The position numbers and the translations under genes are program-made. Below, one piece after another: positions 39,706 to 50,062 of a DNA stretch of 64,000 nt. The DNA is from ZC4RG30 sp049841155. GTDB taxonomy: Bacteria; Pseudomonadota; Gammaproteobacteria; Steroidobacterales; Steroidobacteraceae. Within the stretch, counting starts at the first letter, position 1. Each line of letters starts with the position of its first letter. The DNA lies in contig JASGHI010000003.1 of assembly GCA_049841155.1 (NCBI GenBank), positions 2,046,001-2,110,000 on the forward strand. The letters run 5' to 3'. The notes under the pieces were generated by a model. The model did no database searches, was not told where the DNA came from, and saw only the letters and a program-made list of their open reading frames with translations.

Positions 39706-40629
39706 ATGCGAAATCTCAATGCAGTCCGCAGCGCAGTGGCGCTCGCCATCATCGGTGCGGCAGCTTTGCTGCCCCAGGGCATCTCGGAGGCCGCCGCGCC
39801 CGCCACGCCCGCTGCTGCGCCCAGCGGCGAAGAGCTGACTTCATCGCTGATGCGTGGCCAGCCTTACGCAGGACCGGTGGTCGAAACCCCGCGCGGCCTG
39901 GATGGCAAGCCCGTATTCACGGGCATGTGGAGACCGGTGCGCGAGCCCGGCAAGCCCGGCGGAAACATGGGCAAGGATCAGCCGGGGTTCCAGCTTCCCT
40001 TCACCCAGATGGGCAAGCGCGCGGTGCTGTATTCGCAGAATCACACCGTCGATCCGGAAGCACTGTGCATACTTGGGGGCATTCCGCGCCACAATGCCAG
40101 CGGATTGCCATTCGAGGTGCTGCACACACCGCAGCGCATCGCCTTCACCTATAACTACAACACCAGCCGGCGCATATCCATCGGCGACGGCCTCAGGATC
40201 GATCCTGATGCACCGCCACGCTACTTCGGCAATGCCGTTGCGCACTGGGAGGGTGACACGCTGGTCATCGAGACCAGCGGCCTTCATGACAGCTCGCACG
40301 ACAAGATATGGCTGGACGAGAACGGCGATCCCACCAGCGACCAGACTCACGTCATCGAGCGCTGGACGCGTCCCGACCTGCATCACTTCCGCGTGGAGAT
40401 GACGATCACCGACCCGAAGTACTACACCATCCCCGTTCAGTTCAACCGGACGTGGACGCTGGCCGAGGACGCCGGCCAGCAGGAATACGCCTGCAACGAG
40501 AGCAACCTGGCGGCCGAGAACATTGGTCCCGGCGCCGGCGTGATTGGTCCGGACGGAAACCGCGGTTACGGTGATCCGGAGCCTCTTCCCGAGGCTCCGC
40601 CGGGACCCGAAGCCTACGGCCTGCAGTAG
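39706..40629 (+). CDS. Exported protein of the Cx3GxPR / W[ED]G family (copy 7, long form)
   Basis: A 307-residue protein with a signal peptide to about residue 31 (S-E-A-A-A). Motifs are C-I-L-G-G-I-P-R, V-A-H-W-E-G-D-T-L-V-I-E-T, V-I-E-R-W-T-R-P and Y-A-C-N-E-S. The N-terminal G-Q-P-Y-A-G and G-K-D-Q-P-G-F blocks and the G-P-D-G-N-R-G tail match copy 6, so these two are a tandem pair. It converges on the TonB receptor gene at 40652 after 22 bases. Confidence 0.8.
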   Translation: MRNLNAVRSAVALAIIGAAALLPQGISEAAAPATPAAAPSGEELTSSLMRGQPYAGPVVETPRGLDGKPVFTGMWRPVREPGKPGGNMGKDQPGFQLPFTQMGKRAVLYSQNHTVDPEALCILGGIPRHNASGLPFEVLHTPQRIAFTYNYNTSRRISIGDGLRIDPDAPPRYFGNAVAHWEGDTLVIETSGLHDSSHDKIWLDENGDPTSDQTHVIERWTRPDLHHFRVEMTITDPKYYTIPVQFNRTWTLAEDAGQQEYACNESNLAAENIGPGAGVIGPDGNRGYGDPEPLPEAPPGPEAYGLQ

Positions 40630-40651
40630 CGCTCAGGCTGGCCGCAATTCC

Positions 40652-43198
40652 TCACCACTTGTACTCCACCGTGGCTGAATAGAATGCGCCGGCCGCTCCG
40701 ATCGGGCCGTTGTTGGTGTACGCGTAACTCTGCGACGGCGACAGCAGCACCGCCGGCAACTTGCTGGGCTTGGTGCCGAACACATTGGTGGCCGCCAGCG
40801 AGAAGCGCAGATGCGGGTTGTACTGGTATCCGCCGTCGAGGTCGGTGATCCACAGCCCGCCGATGTCGTAGAAGACGGTCTCTCCCACGTTCGGCAGGTT
40901 GGTACCGTTGGGCCCGGTGCCGCTGGGCACGGTACCGGAGCGCGTGATGGCACCGTAGTGCGTCTCGCGCGCACCCACCGACCAGCCACCCAGCGTCCAG
41001 CGCAGGCTCAGGACCTCCTTGCTGCCCGGCGACAGCGTCGCGTTGATGTTGTTGGTGTTGGTGTAGTTGTCCGCCGCCAGCACTGCCGGTGTCGGCGCCA
41101 CGCGCGTAACGGACTGGTAATTGCGGCTGGTCGCCAGCGACCAGTTCAGGCGTCCCGCGGCATCGAAATTGAAGAGGCCGTCGAGAGTGATCTCCACGCC
41201 ACGCGTGCGGCTGTCACCGGTATTGGCGAAATAGCGCGCCTGATCGCCGGTGGCGAAGCCCGCGGCCGCCAGTAGCGCCGCGGAGCCGGGATGCTGCGCG
41301 TTGGAGACGATGGTCGGCGAACTGCCGATGCGGTCCTTGAGATCGATCTGGTAGACATCCAGGGCAAGGTTGGCGCGCAACCGCGGGATCTTCGCGACGA
41401 AGCCGACGGTGTAGTTCGTGGACTTCTCCGGCTTCAGCGGCTGCGCGCCGAGCGCGATGGCCTCGGGCGAATCGACCTGCAGCACATGGCTCAGGTAGGT
41501 ATTGATGTTCGCGGTGTTCTTGTACGCCAGCGCGGCCAGCGGCGGTGCGCGGAAGCCGGTGCTTGCGGTGGCGCGCAGGCCGATGCCGCCCAAGTCGTAG
41601 CGCGTCGACACGCGGCCGGTGGCCGTGTCGCCGAAATCGCTGTAGTCCTCGTAACGCCCGGCGAGATCGATGGTCCAAGGCTGGACCGGGTTGAGGGAAA
41701 CGCCCACGTACACGGACTTGCCGTTGCGGTGCTGGTCCACCTCGTCGTCGGGCCGGAACCCGGGCAGCGCCTGCGCGCCGGTGACGCCGGCTCCGTATGC
41801 CTGGCCGGCATTCGGTCCATCGAGAATGGGCGAGGGCCCGTGGCTCCAGGACTGCAGGTCACCCTGTCCGCGCGTGTATCTCTCGGCTCGATACTCCAGG
41901 CCGGTAGAAAATTCCGCCGGCACGCTGCCGAGCGAGAAGGGACGGCGCAGGTCCAGGTTGCTGGTCCACACACCATACGTCAGGTTGCCGTCGTAGAAGT
42001 CCCGCTGGGACTGCAGGCCGTAGGTCGGGTTCTCGGAGTTGCGCGTGTAGACGTCGACGCTGTCGTGGCCGTAGCCGGTCGACAGGTCCCAAGACCAGCC
42101 TTCCTTGCCCCCATCGTGGCGCAGGCCGCCGACCGCCTCGTAGTCGCGCTCCTCGATCGCCTCCACCGGTGTGAAGCCGTCCGGATAGAAAGCGCGGATC
42201 ACCTCATCGCGCGACGGGTGGCGGAAGTTCTGCGGCGCGCTCGACTCGCGCCGCGCGCCCGTAAGCGTGGCATAAGCCTCGACCGCATCGTTCACCGGCG
42301 CGCCCAGATCCGCCGTCAGCGCGTACAGCCTGAACGGCGCCGCGCCCTGGTTTATCCATGCGTTGTTGTTGCGGCTCGCCTCCTTCGGATTCGGCGTGGC
42401 GCCGGCCGGCAGCCGCGGATTGCTCGGATTGCCGGTGGGCGCGATCTGCTGACCCTGCGCGTTGAGCGGAAAATAGAACAGGAACGTGGACGGGACCGGA
42501 CTGTTGCGGACCATGAGTTTGCGGTCGTCCACCTGGCCGGCCAGATGCAGGTAGCCTTGCTCGCCAAGCCGGAACCCGGCATGAGCCTGGGCGGTCGTAC
42601 TCCCGCCATCGCCCGCTCCCGTCTGGCCATAGCGCACCGACACGCCACTGTCATCGACGCTCTTGTCGGTGATGATGTTGATGACGCCTGCGATCGCGTC
42701 GGAGCCATACAGCGCCGATGCGCCGTCGCGCAGCACTTCGATGCGGCCAATGGTGCCGCTCGGAATCAGCGACAGGTCGGCCGGCGCCGAGGTACTGAAA
42801 CCTCCGGCGCCGAGGAACGCTGTGGTGTGGCGGCGCTTGCCGTTGATCAGTACGAGCACGTGGTCGGGGTTCAGCCCGCGGATCTGGCCGCCGCGGATCA
42901 TGCTGCCGATGTCCGGCGTCGCGACATTGGGAAGGTTGAAAGACGGCAGCAGCGTGTTCAGTGTCTCGAGCAGATTGTCCTTGTTCGAGCTCGCGATCTC
43001 GGCTGCCGGCAGCACGTCGATCGGCGCGACACTGCTCTCGACGGTGCGGCCGATGGCACGTGTGCCGGTGACAATCAGCGTGTCCAACGTGCCGTCGCCG
43101 GTGGCCGAGGCATCGTCGGCGAGAGCGCCGCCTGCCGCCATCGAAAGGGCGGCCGTGACGGCTGCGCGCAGCAGCCCGCCGGAGGGCTTGTGATTCAT
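40652..43198 (-). CDS. TonB-dependent outer-membrane receptor
   Basis: An 848-residue receptor. The signal is about 27 residues (A-A-G-G-A-L-A-D-D). The TonB box is L-D-T-L-I-V-T-G-T-R. The plug has L-L-P-S-F-N-L-P, I-R-G-L-N-P-D-H-V-L-V-L-I-N-G-K-R-R and G-A-S-A-L-Y-G-S-D-A-I-A-G-V-I-N. The barrel ends in T-V-E-Y-K-W. It resembles large receptors of the same type as that at 2080-4890. The ATG at 43198 starts the signal; the longer frame is not needed. A 16-bp inverted repeat lies about 75 bases upstream. Confidence 0.93.
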   Translation of the reverse strand: MNHKPSGGLLRAAVTAALSMAAGGALADDASATGDGTLDTLIVTGTRAIGRTVESSVAPIDVLPAAEIASSNKDNLLETLNTLLPSFNLPNVATPDIGSMIRGGQIRGLNPDHVLVLINGKRRHTTAFLGAGGFSTSAPADLSLIPSGTIGRIEVLRDGASALYGSDAIAGVINIITDKSVDDSGVSVRYGQTGAGDGGSTTAQAHAGFRLGEQGYLHLAGQVDDRKLMVRNSPVPSTFLFYFPLNAQGQQIAPTGNPSNPRLPAGATPNPKEASRNNNAWINQGAAPFRLYALTADLGAPVNDAVEAYATLTGARRESSAPQNFRHPSRDEVIRAFYPDGFTPVEAIEERDYEAVGGLRHDGGKEGWSWDLSTGYGHDSVDVYTRNSENPTYGLQSQRDFYDGNLTYGVWTSNLDLRRPFSLGSVPAEFSTGLEYRAERYTRGQGDLQSWSHGPSPILDGPNAGQAYGAGVTGAQALPGFRPDDEVDQHRNGKSVYVGVSLNPVQPWTIDLAGRYEDYSDFGDTATGRVSTRYDLGGIGLRATASTGFRAPPLAALAYKNTANINTYLSHVLQVDSPEAIALGAQPLKPEKSTNYTVGFVAKIPRLRANLALDVYQIDLKDRIGSSPTIVSNAQHPGSAALLAAAGFATGDQARYFANTGDSRTRGVEITLDGLFNFDAAGRLNWSLATSRNYQSVTRVAPTPAVLAADNYTNTNNINATLSPGSKEVLSLRWTLGGWSVGARETHYGAITRSGTVPSGTGPNGTNLPNVGETVFYDIGGLWITDLDGGYQYNPHLRFSLAATNVFGTKPSKLPAVLLSPSQSYAYTNNGPIGAAGAFYSATVEYKW

Positions 43199-43273
43199 GC
43201 GGATTCCCTTGTCTTCCTGGATGAGTGCGAAGCGATGGTAAAAACCGCTTCTCCACGCAGCCAATGACAAATC

Positions 43274-43289
43274 GGAATGTGCGCATTCC
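43274..43289. promoter_or_regulatory. Inverted repeat upstream of TonB receptor gene
   Basis: GGAATG-TGCG-CATTCC is a perfect 6-4-6 inverted repeat. It sits 75 bases upstream of the receptor start and 44 bases beyond the stop of the SecB-like gene. A regulator site or a weak terminator are both possible. Confidence 0.35.
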
Positions 43290-43332
43290 CGATGAGCCCG
43301 GTGCCGGACGTCGGGAGTATCCGCGAGCCTGA

Positions 43333-43755
43333 CTACATGATGTTGAGCTGCACCGATTCCTGCAGCGGCAGGGCATTGATGAGGAAGCGGCCCCAGGGCG
43401 CGCGCGCCGTGATGTCGGCCAGGCGCTCGCGGATCGCGCCCATCAGCAGCGGCAGGCCGTTGGTGAGGATGAATTTCTCCGCCGCCTCGCCTTCCAGCGG
43501 CGTGCCGCCGATGGTCACGATGGCATAGACCTCGATGACGAAGTGATAGGGCGGGTTGCGGCTCTTCTCATCGTCACTGCCCACGGAAACGGCCAGGGCG
43601 TACTTGCCGGGCTGGTTCTCGAGCTTCTGCACCTGCCGGCCGAACTTGAGCAGCGTGCCCGCCCGCTCGCCCTGGGCGGAATGATTGTTCAGCGAGCGCA
43701 CTTCCTGGGTGGGGTAGAAGATTTCTTCGATCAGCAGCGTGGACGGTTCGGACAT
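43333..43755 (-). CDS. SecB-like chaperone-family protein
   Basis: A 140-residue protein resembling the SecB fold. Beta-strand-rich central sequence (Y-A-L-A-V-S-V-G-S, F-V-I-E-V-Y-A-I-V-T-I) is followed by a helix pattern with L-P-L-L-M-G-A-I-R-E-R-L-A-D-I-T-A-R-A-P-W-G. It is too divergent to be sure it is the housekeeping export chaperone; SecB-like antitoxin-chaperones also exist, but no toxin gene is adjacent. GGAG six bases before the ATG at 43755 favours this start over 43767. Confidence 0.65.
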   Translation of the reverse strand: MSEPSTLLIEEIFYPTQEVRSLNNHSAQGERAGTLLKFGRQVQKLENQPGKYALAVSVGSDDEKSRNPPYHFVIEVYAIVTIGGTPLEGEAAEKFILTNGLPLLMGAIRERLADITARAPWGRFLINALPLQESVQLNIM

Positions 43756-43809
43756 GTCGTTCTCCATTGAAGGCGCTGGAGTGTAACCTTCGGGAACCCC
43801 TGCCGCACC

Positions 43810-44298
43810 TCAACCGCGCCGGGCCGCCTCGATCGACGCGATATCGATCTTTCCCATCTCCATCATTGCGGCGAACACGCGCTGGCGCACGGCCGGGTCT
43901 TCGTCAGCCATGCCCTCGATGAGTGCGATCGGCGTGATCTGCCAGGAAATCCCCCACTTGTCCTTGCACCAGCCGCAGGCGCTCTCCTTGCCGGCATTGC
44001 CTACGATGGCATTCCAGTAACGGTCGGTCTCCTCCTGGTCTTTCGTTGCCACCTGGAAGGAGAACGCTTCGCTGTGCCGGAACATGGAACCACCATTGAG
44101 GCCAATGCAGGGCATGCCCAGCACCGTGAACTCCACGGTCAGCACATTGTCGGCCTTGCCGCCAGGATAGTCGCCAGGTGCGCGGCGTACGGCGCGCACC
44201 GCGCTGCCGGGAAAAATCCCTGCGTAGAAACGCGCGGCTTCCTCGGCGTCGTGGTCGTACCAGAGACACAGAGACGTCTTGGGAATTTCCTGATTCAC
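43810..44298 (-). CDS. VOC-family protein, PhnB-like (3-demethylubiquinone-methyltransferase-like fold)
   Basis: A 162-residue single VOC module starting with the W-Y-D-H-D-A-E-E-A-A-R-F-Y pattern. It contains G-L-N-G-G and F-S-F-Q-V and a C-terminal W-Q-I-T-P. PhnB-like proteins are common and of unclear function, and none of the extradiol ligands is evident. Its ATG overlaps the stop of the next VOC gene (ATGA), so the two form an operon. Confidence 0.8.
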   Translation of the reverse strand: MNQEIPKTSLCLWYDHDAEEAARFYAGIFPGSAVRAVRRAPGDYPGGKADNVLTVEFTVLGMPCIGLNGGSMFRHSEAFSFQVATKDQEETDRYWNAIVGNAGKESACGWCKDKWGISWQITPIALIEGMADEDPAVRQRVFAAMMEMGKIDIASIEAARRG

Positions 44299-45104
44299 GC
44301 GCGTTCTCCCAGCGGGCCCACGACACCGAAGGCTGCACCCTGTGGATCCATTGCCACGATTATCCAGTCGCCGCCCGGCACCTCGTGAGCGCCCATGAGC
44401 ACCTTGCCGCCTCCTGACTCGATGGCATGCCTTGCAGCGGTCACGGAAGGCACCGCGAAGTAGAACAGCCAGGCTGCCATGGGACTGTCGGCCGTCTTCT
44501 GCATGACGGCGCCGATGCGCTGGCCATCATGATCGATGAAACAGTAGTCGCCATTCGGGCCCATGGACATCGCCTCATTGAAGGCGAAGCCGAAATGCTT
44601 TGCGTAGAAGGTCCTGGCCCGGTCCAGATCGGGACTTGCAAGTTCGTTCCAGCGCACGCGCTGCGCGGCCCGCGTGTCGAACACATCGCTCGTGGCATCC
44701 GGCTGGCCCGCCGGCGGCACCGGCATCATCACGTAGAACGGGGTACCCATCGGGTCCGCCACCATCGCGATCTGGCCCACCGGCAGCGTCATCTTCGGCA
44801 TCAGCACCTTGCCGCCGTCGGTCTGGATCGCCGCGCATGCCGTGTTCACATCCTTCACATGCAGATAGCCCAGCCACAACGGGCGCGCGCCCTGCGCGCA
44901 CATCTGCTCCGTGAGCTGCAGCACTCCGCCCGCCGACCCTCCGTCGCTGCGCACGATCATGCGGTAATCCTGGCCATTCGAGGGATGGGGCGCCGCCGAC
45001 GCCGGAATCTTCCAGCCCATGACCGCGCCATAGAACTTCGCCGCGGCATTGGCGTCGGTGGTCATCAGTTCATACCAGATGAAACTGCCCGGAGCGTTGC
45101 TCAT
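44295..45104 (-). CDS. Two-domain VOC-family protein
   Basis: A 269-residue protein with two glyoxalase-like modules (W-Y-E-L-M-T-T-D near residue 10 and W-N-E-L-A-S-P-D near 150). Each module has a G-x-P-F/F-G-V ending. This is the common 'glyoxalase/bleomycin-resistance' tandem type, with no known substrate. The ATG at 45104 replaces the longer frame because GGAGG lies 6 bases upstream. It is co-transcribed with the PhnB-like gene. Confidence 0.82.
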   Translation of the reverse strand: MSNAPGSFIWYELMTTDANAAAKFYGAVMGWKIPASAAPHPSNGQDYRMIVRSDGGSAGGVLQLTEQMCAQGARPLWLGYLHVKDVNTACAAIQTDGGKVLMPKMTLPVGQIAMVADPMGTPFYVMMPVPPAGQPDATSDVFDTRAAQRVRWNELASPDLDRARTFYAKHFGFAFNEAMSMGPNGDYCFIDHDGQRIGAVMQKTADSPMAAWLFYFAVPSVTAARHAIESGGGKVLMGAHEVPGGDWIIVAMDPQGAAFGVVGPLGERA

Positions 45105-45185
45105 GGCGCCCTCCTGTAAGTGGAGCCCTTCGACACATGGCATACCCGCACGGAGTAGGTGTCAAGGGCTGCGGCTCTTTGCCAT

Positions 45186-45773
45186 TTACATGATGACTCC
45201 GCAGGCAACGCGCGAGCCGGAATCGCCGGCAGGCTGGGTCTTGTAATCATCACGCTGCATGTGGATCACTACGGAACGGCCGATCAGATCGTTCACCCCG
45301 GCATCATGCAGCGTGGCATTGGCAATCAGCTGGTCCACTTTCGCCGTACCCATGGAATCGGGTTCGAGGTTCGACAGATCTCCCAGATGATGCGCTGCAT
45401 CGGTGGGTGCGCCATGCGGGTTGTTGCCGGGGTTGAAGTGGGCGCCGGCCCGCATGCCATCCGGCCCCGAGCAGTCGCCGAGCTCGTGGATGTGGATGCC
45501 CTGTTCCTTGCCCTGCGTGAGCCCGGTGATTTCTCCGGTGACGCGCACGCCCTGCGAGAGCGTGGTGAACTGCAGGTTGCCGCTCACCGGGCTGTCGCCG
45601 ATGCCCTGGATGCTCGCCGAGGCGGCCTGGCCGGTGGGCGCGGGCAATGCTTCGGGCTGTGCCGGCGCCGCCACGGGAGCAGAAGCCGAAGGCGGCACTG
45701 CAGCGTCCTGCTTGCTGCATGCAAACAGCAATGCACAGGGAATGAGCGAAACACAGACGAGTTTTCTGTTCAT
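45186..45773 (-). CDS. sodC: Cu/Zn superoxide dismutase, lipoprotein form
   Basis: A 195-residue superoxide dismutase. The lipobox L-F-A-C is followed by a Pro/Ala-rich linker of about 40 residues. The copper and zinc ligands are in G-I-H-I-H-E-L-G-D-C, H-F-N-P, H-H-L-G-D-L and V-V-I-H, and the structural Cys pair (G-D-C, A-C-G) is present. It dismutates superoxide in the periplasm, anchored to a membrane. It stands alone 11 bases downstream of the next gene on the same strand. Confidence 0.93.
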   Translation of the reverse strand: MNRKLVCVSLIPCALLFACSKQDAAVPPSASAPVAAPAQPEALPAPTGQAASASIQGIGDSPVSGNLQFTTLSQGVRVTGEITGLTQGKEQGIHIHELGDCSGPDGMRAGAHFNPGNNPHGAPTDAAHHLGDLSNLEPDSMGTAKVDQLIANATLHDAGVNDLIGRSVVIHMQRDDYKTQPAGDSGSRVACGVIM

Positions 45774-45784
45774 GGCTTGAATCC

Positions 45785-46186
45785 TCATAGCTTGAATCCT
45801 GCGGCGTGCTCGCCCAGCAGTCCGCCCTGCGCTTCCTCAGGTGCCACGCGCCACAGGACGGTTTCCGGGGCATGTTTTTCCAGGGTCTTGCTGATCATTT
45901 CGATTTCCACCTTGCCGCGGGGATGCACGACAAGAGCCGCCCGGCCTTCGTGGATGGAATTGACGATCGCATCCACCAGCGGCTGTTCCTCGTCATCATC
46001 GAGCAGATTGCGGAAATAGGCCGCCATGCTTTCGGGCCGGGATTTTCCGGGTAAATCGACCACGCGGCCGCGGTCGACCAGCGAGACCACATCGAGCCGG
46101 TCGGTGGGTACGCCCTGCGCGCCCAGCTGCACGCGCGTACGGTCGGCCAGGGCGGCGCTGGCATAGATGGCGATGATCCTGTCCAT
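45785..46186 (-). CDS. Uncharacterised protein, possibly stress related
   Basis: A 133-residue protein without signal or membrane segments. It begins M-D-R-I-I-A-I-Y-A-S-A and has an alternating beta-alpha pattern: V-Q-L-G-A-Q-G-V, then R-L-D-V-V-S-L-V-D. The second half contains F-R-N-L-L-D-D-D-E-E and H-P-R-G-K-V-E-I. The opening resembles small ferredoxin-like or YflT-like stress domains, but I cannot assign it. It lies 11 bases before the sodC start and may be co-transcribed with it. Confidence 0.6.
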   Translation of the reverse strand: MDRIIAIYASAALADRTRVQLGAQGVPTDRLDVVSLVDRGRVVDLPGKSRPESMAAYFRNLLDDDEEQPLVDAIVNSIHEGRAALVVHPRGKVEIEMISKTLEKHAPETVLWRVAPEEAQGGLLGEHAAGFKL

Positions 46187-46255
46187 GTGGACAGCGTGCT
46201 CGCTGCGCGGCGGATCAGGTACCGCTGCTAAGGAGAAGTTCGCGTAGGGATGATC

Positions 46256-46846
46256 CTACCTGGATCGCTTCGGCCGGCGTCGCTGGGCCTTGACCCACTC
46301 TTCCACTTCATTCCAGGACTGGGCTGCGGGACCCTTGACGTGCCCGTTGGTAGAGTTGCGCATCACGATGACGTTCTTCCCCGCCTTTCTCAGCATTTCG
46401 ATATTGCCCGGGGAATCCTCCACGTAGACATTGGCGTCGACCGAGGATTTGACGGCCATGAAGCACAGGTCCCAATACGGAATACCGTTCTTCTCCAGCC
46501 ACTCGACGGTCTGGTTCACCGCCTGACGGTGGAACCACGGGATGTACAGCCGGTGGGTGATGATGCGGATCCGCACTCCCTGGCGTGATAGCCGGCGCAG
46601 GGAGGCCGCTGCGCCATCGATCACGGGCAGCGTTTCGAACAGCCGCTTCTCCTTGAGCGCGTAGCGGTGCAAGTCGTCATAGCCACGCTTGCCGCCCAGC
46701 TTCCATTCCGCGAAACTGTAGCTGACATCATCGGCAAGCTCATCTTCCGGGACGCCGAGCCATTCGGCAGCGACGGGCTTGAGTCCGGCGATGAAATCCG
46801 CGACCACGCCATCCAGGTCGACACCGAAGACGAATTCTCTGGTCAT
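46256..46846 (-). CDS. HAD-family 5'-nucleotidase-like phosphatase
   Basis: A 196-residue protein of the NT5C type. The nucleophile motif is V-D-L-D-G-V-V-A-D-F, followed by a cap with Y-S-F-A-E-W. Motif II is I-I-T-H-R and motif IV is Y-V-E-D-S-P-G-N. It probably dephosphorylates (deoxy)nucleotides with Mg2+. In motif II the Thr is followed by His-Arg, as in this subgroup. The ATG at 46846 is preferred over 46864. Confidence 0.8.
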   Translation of the reverse strand: MTREFVFGVDLDGVVADFIAGLKPVAAEWLGVPEDELADDVSYSFAEWKLGGKRGYDDLHRYALKEKRLFETLPVIDGAAASLRRLSRQGVRIRIITHRLYIPWFHRQAVNQTVEWLEKNGIPYWDLCFMAVKSSVDANVYVEDSPGNIEMLRKAGKNVIVMRNSTNGHVKGPAAQSWNEVEEWVKAQRRRPKRSR

Positions 46847-46992
46847 TTCTGCATTATCGACCAATTGCGCGTGAGCAGGGGGCTGCAGTAGGAAACCGCT
46901 TACTCCCGATGCAGCCGCCGACCTAACGCACCCGCTTGCGGCCAGCCTACGATCGCAGCAGACCCGATGAAGGACGAATGTGTGGAGGCGTC

Positions 46993-47196
46993 ATGGGCAG
47001 CAAACGTAGGTATTCACCGAGCGCTTCAAAGGACGTGAAGCGTGCGGTGCACCGCTACAAGAAGGGAAAGCTGTCCAGCGGACCCGGCGGCAAAGGAGGA
47101 AAGGTCAAAAGCCGCAAGCAAGCCATTGCCATCGGCCTGTCCGAGGCACGGAAAATGGGCAAGAAAGTGCCTAGCAAATCCGGGCGCTCCGCATGA
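46993..47196 (+). CDS. Small basic protein (DUF6496-like)
   Basis: A 67-residue Lys/Arg/Gly-rich protein with the pattern K-G-K-L-S-S-G-P-G-G-K-G-G-K-V-K-S-R-K-Q and A-I-A-I-G-L-S-E-A-R. This matches the widespread small DUF6496 family, whose function is unknown; a nucleic-acid-binding role is suggested by its charge. GGAGG precedes the ATG at 46993. Its stop overlaps the start of the next gene. Confidence 0.8.
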   Translation: MGSKRRYSPSASKDVKRAVHRYKKGKLSSGPGGKGGKVKSRKQAIAIGLSEARKMGKKVPSKSGRSA

Positions 47197-47631
47197 CGCC
47201 CCCTTCGGCCGGCAGCAAGGATGTGAGCGGAGGCTTCGCCGAAGCGTTCCGCAGGCTCGCAGCCCGCAGTGCTGCCGGCCTTGGCAGCCCTGCCGCATTC
47301 TCCCTGGCGGTGCTGGTGGTCGCGGCCTGGGCCGTGAGTGGTCCCTACTTCCATTTCTCCGAGACCTGGCAGCTCATCATCAACACCAGCACCACCATCG
47401 TCACCTTTCTGATGGTTTTCCTGATCCAGAACACCCAGAACCGGGATTCACGCGCCATTCACCTGAAGCTGGATGAGCTGCTGCGCGCCGTAAGCGGTGC
47501 GCGCACCATGATGGCGGATCTGGACACATTGACCGAAGCGGAGCTGACACGACTGGAGGAGACCTTCCGGCGGTTGGCGCACCATGCCGCCAACCGCCGG
47601 GAGACTCCCGTCAGCGCGGCTCCGCTGGATG

Positions 47632-47651
<20 letters not shown>
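47193..47651 (+). CDS. Low-affinity iron permease family protein
   Basis: A 152-residue protein. Two transmembrane helices (about residues 32-52 and 62-82) are followed by the family signature T-F-L-M-V-F-L-I-Q-N-T-Q-N-R-D. H-L-K-L-D-E-L-L follows, then a helical tail. Family members are annotated as low-affinity iron permeases, though bacterial ones are hardly tested. Its ATG overlaps the stop of the DUF6496-like gene (ATGA). Its 3' end overlaps the convergent recQ gene by 20 bases. Confidence 0.88.
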
Positions 47652-49479
<1,828 letters not shown>

Positions 49480-49655
49480 TGTCTCCAACGAGAATACAGG
49501 GCGGGAATGAGGAATATATTGACTCACAAGTGATACATATAGATTGTATTGGCGGCCAACAAGGCAGGAATCTGGATTGATTGGCCAGTTGCCCGGATTG
49601 AACAAGGCCGCGATCTCTTCCTGATACGCTGGCAGCAACTCATGTGGGAGGTGCC

Positions 49656-50039
49656 ATGACCATAGCTCTCTGGTGCGTCTTCATCGCGGGACTGCTGCCC
49701 TATGTTGCAGCGGTGCTCTCCAAGGCCGGCGGACAGAATTTCGACAACAACGAGCCGCGTGTGTGGCTTGCCAAGCAGCAGGGCTTCCGTGCCCGCGCCA
49801 ACGCGGCGCAGCAGAATGGCTTCGAGGCCTTTGCCTTCTTCGCCGTCGCGGTGCTGGTTGCGCATGTGACCCGCGGCCAGCTCGGGGTGGTGAACATGCT
49901 CGCCATGCTGTTCATCGCGGCGCGCCTGATCTATCTCGCGGCGTATCTTGCGGGCTTGGGCACACTGCGCTCCCTGGTGTGGGCAGTGGGCATGATGGCT
50001 ACGGTAGCCATATTCATTGCCGTGGCGGTGGCGCACTGA
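49656..50039 (+). CDS. MAPEG-family membrane protein
   Basis: A 127-residue protein with four predicted transmembrane helices and the MAPEG pattern F-R-A-R-A-N-A-A-Q-Q-N-G-F-E-A-F and R-L-I-Y-L-A-A-Y. Bacterial MAPEG proteins are related to microsomal glutathione transferases, but most are untested. GGGAGG six bases upstream supports the ATG at 49656. It is followed after 23 bases by glpK on the same strand. Confidence 0.88.
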   Translation: MTIALWCVFIAGLLPYVAAVLSKAGGQNFDNNEPRVWLAKQQGFRARANAAQQNGFEAFAFFAVAVLVAHVTRGQLGVVNMLAMLFIAARLIYLAAYLAGLGTLRSLVWAVGMMATVAIFIAVAVAH

Positions 50040-50062
50040 CCTCGCGGCGAGCGCGCGGACCC

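Noticed and set aside
41291..43267. A 658-codon plus-strand frame over the third TonB receptor
   Set aside because: Compositionally biased shadow; the receptor on the other strand has signal, TonB box, plug and barrel end.
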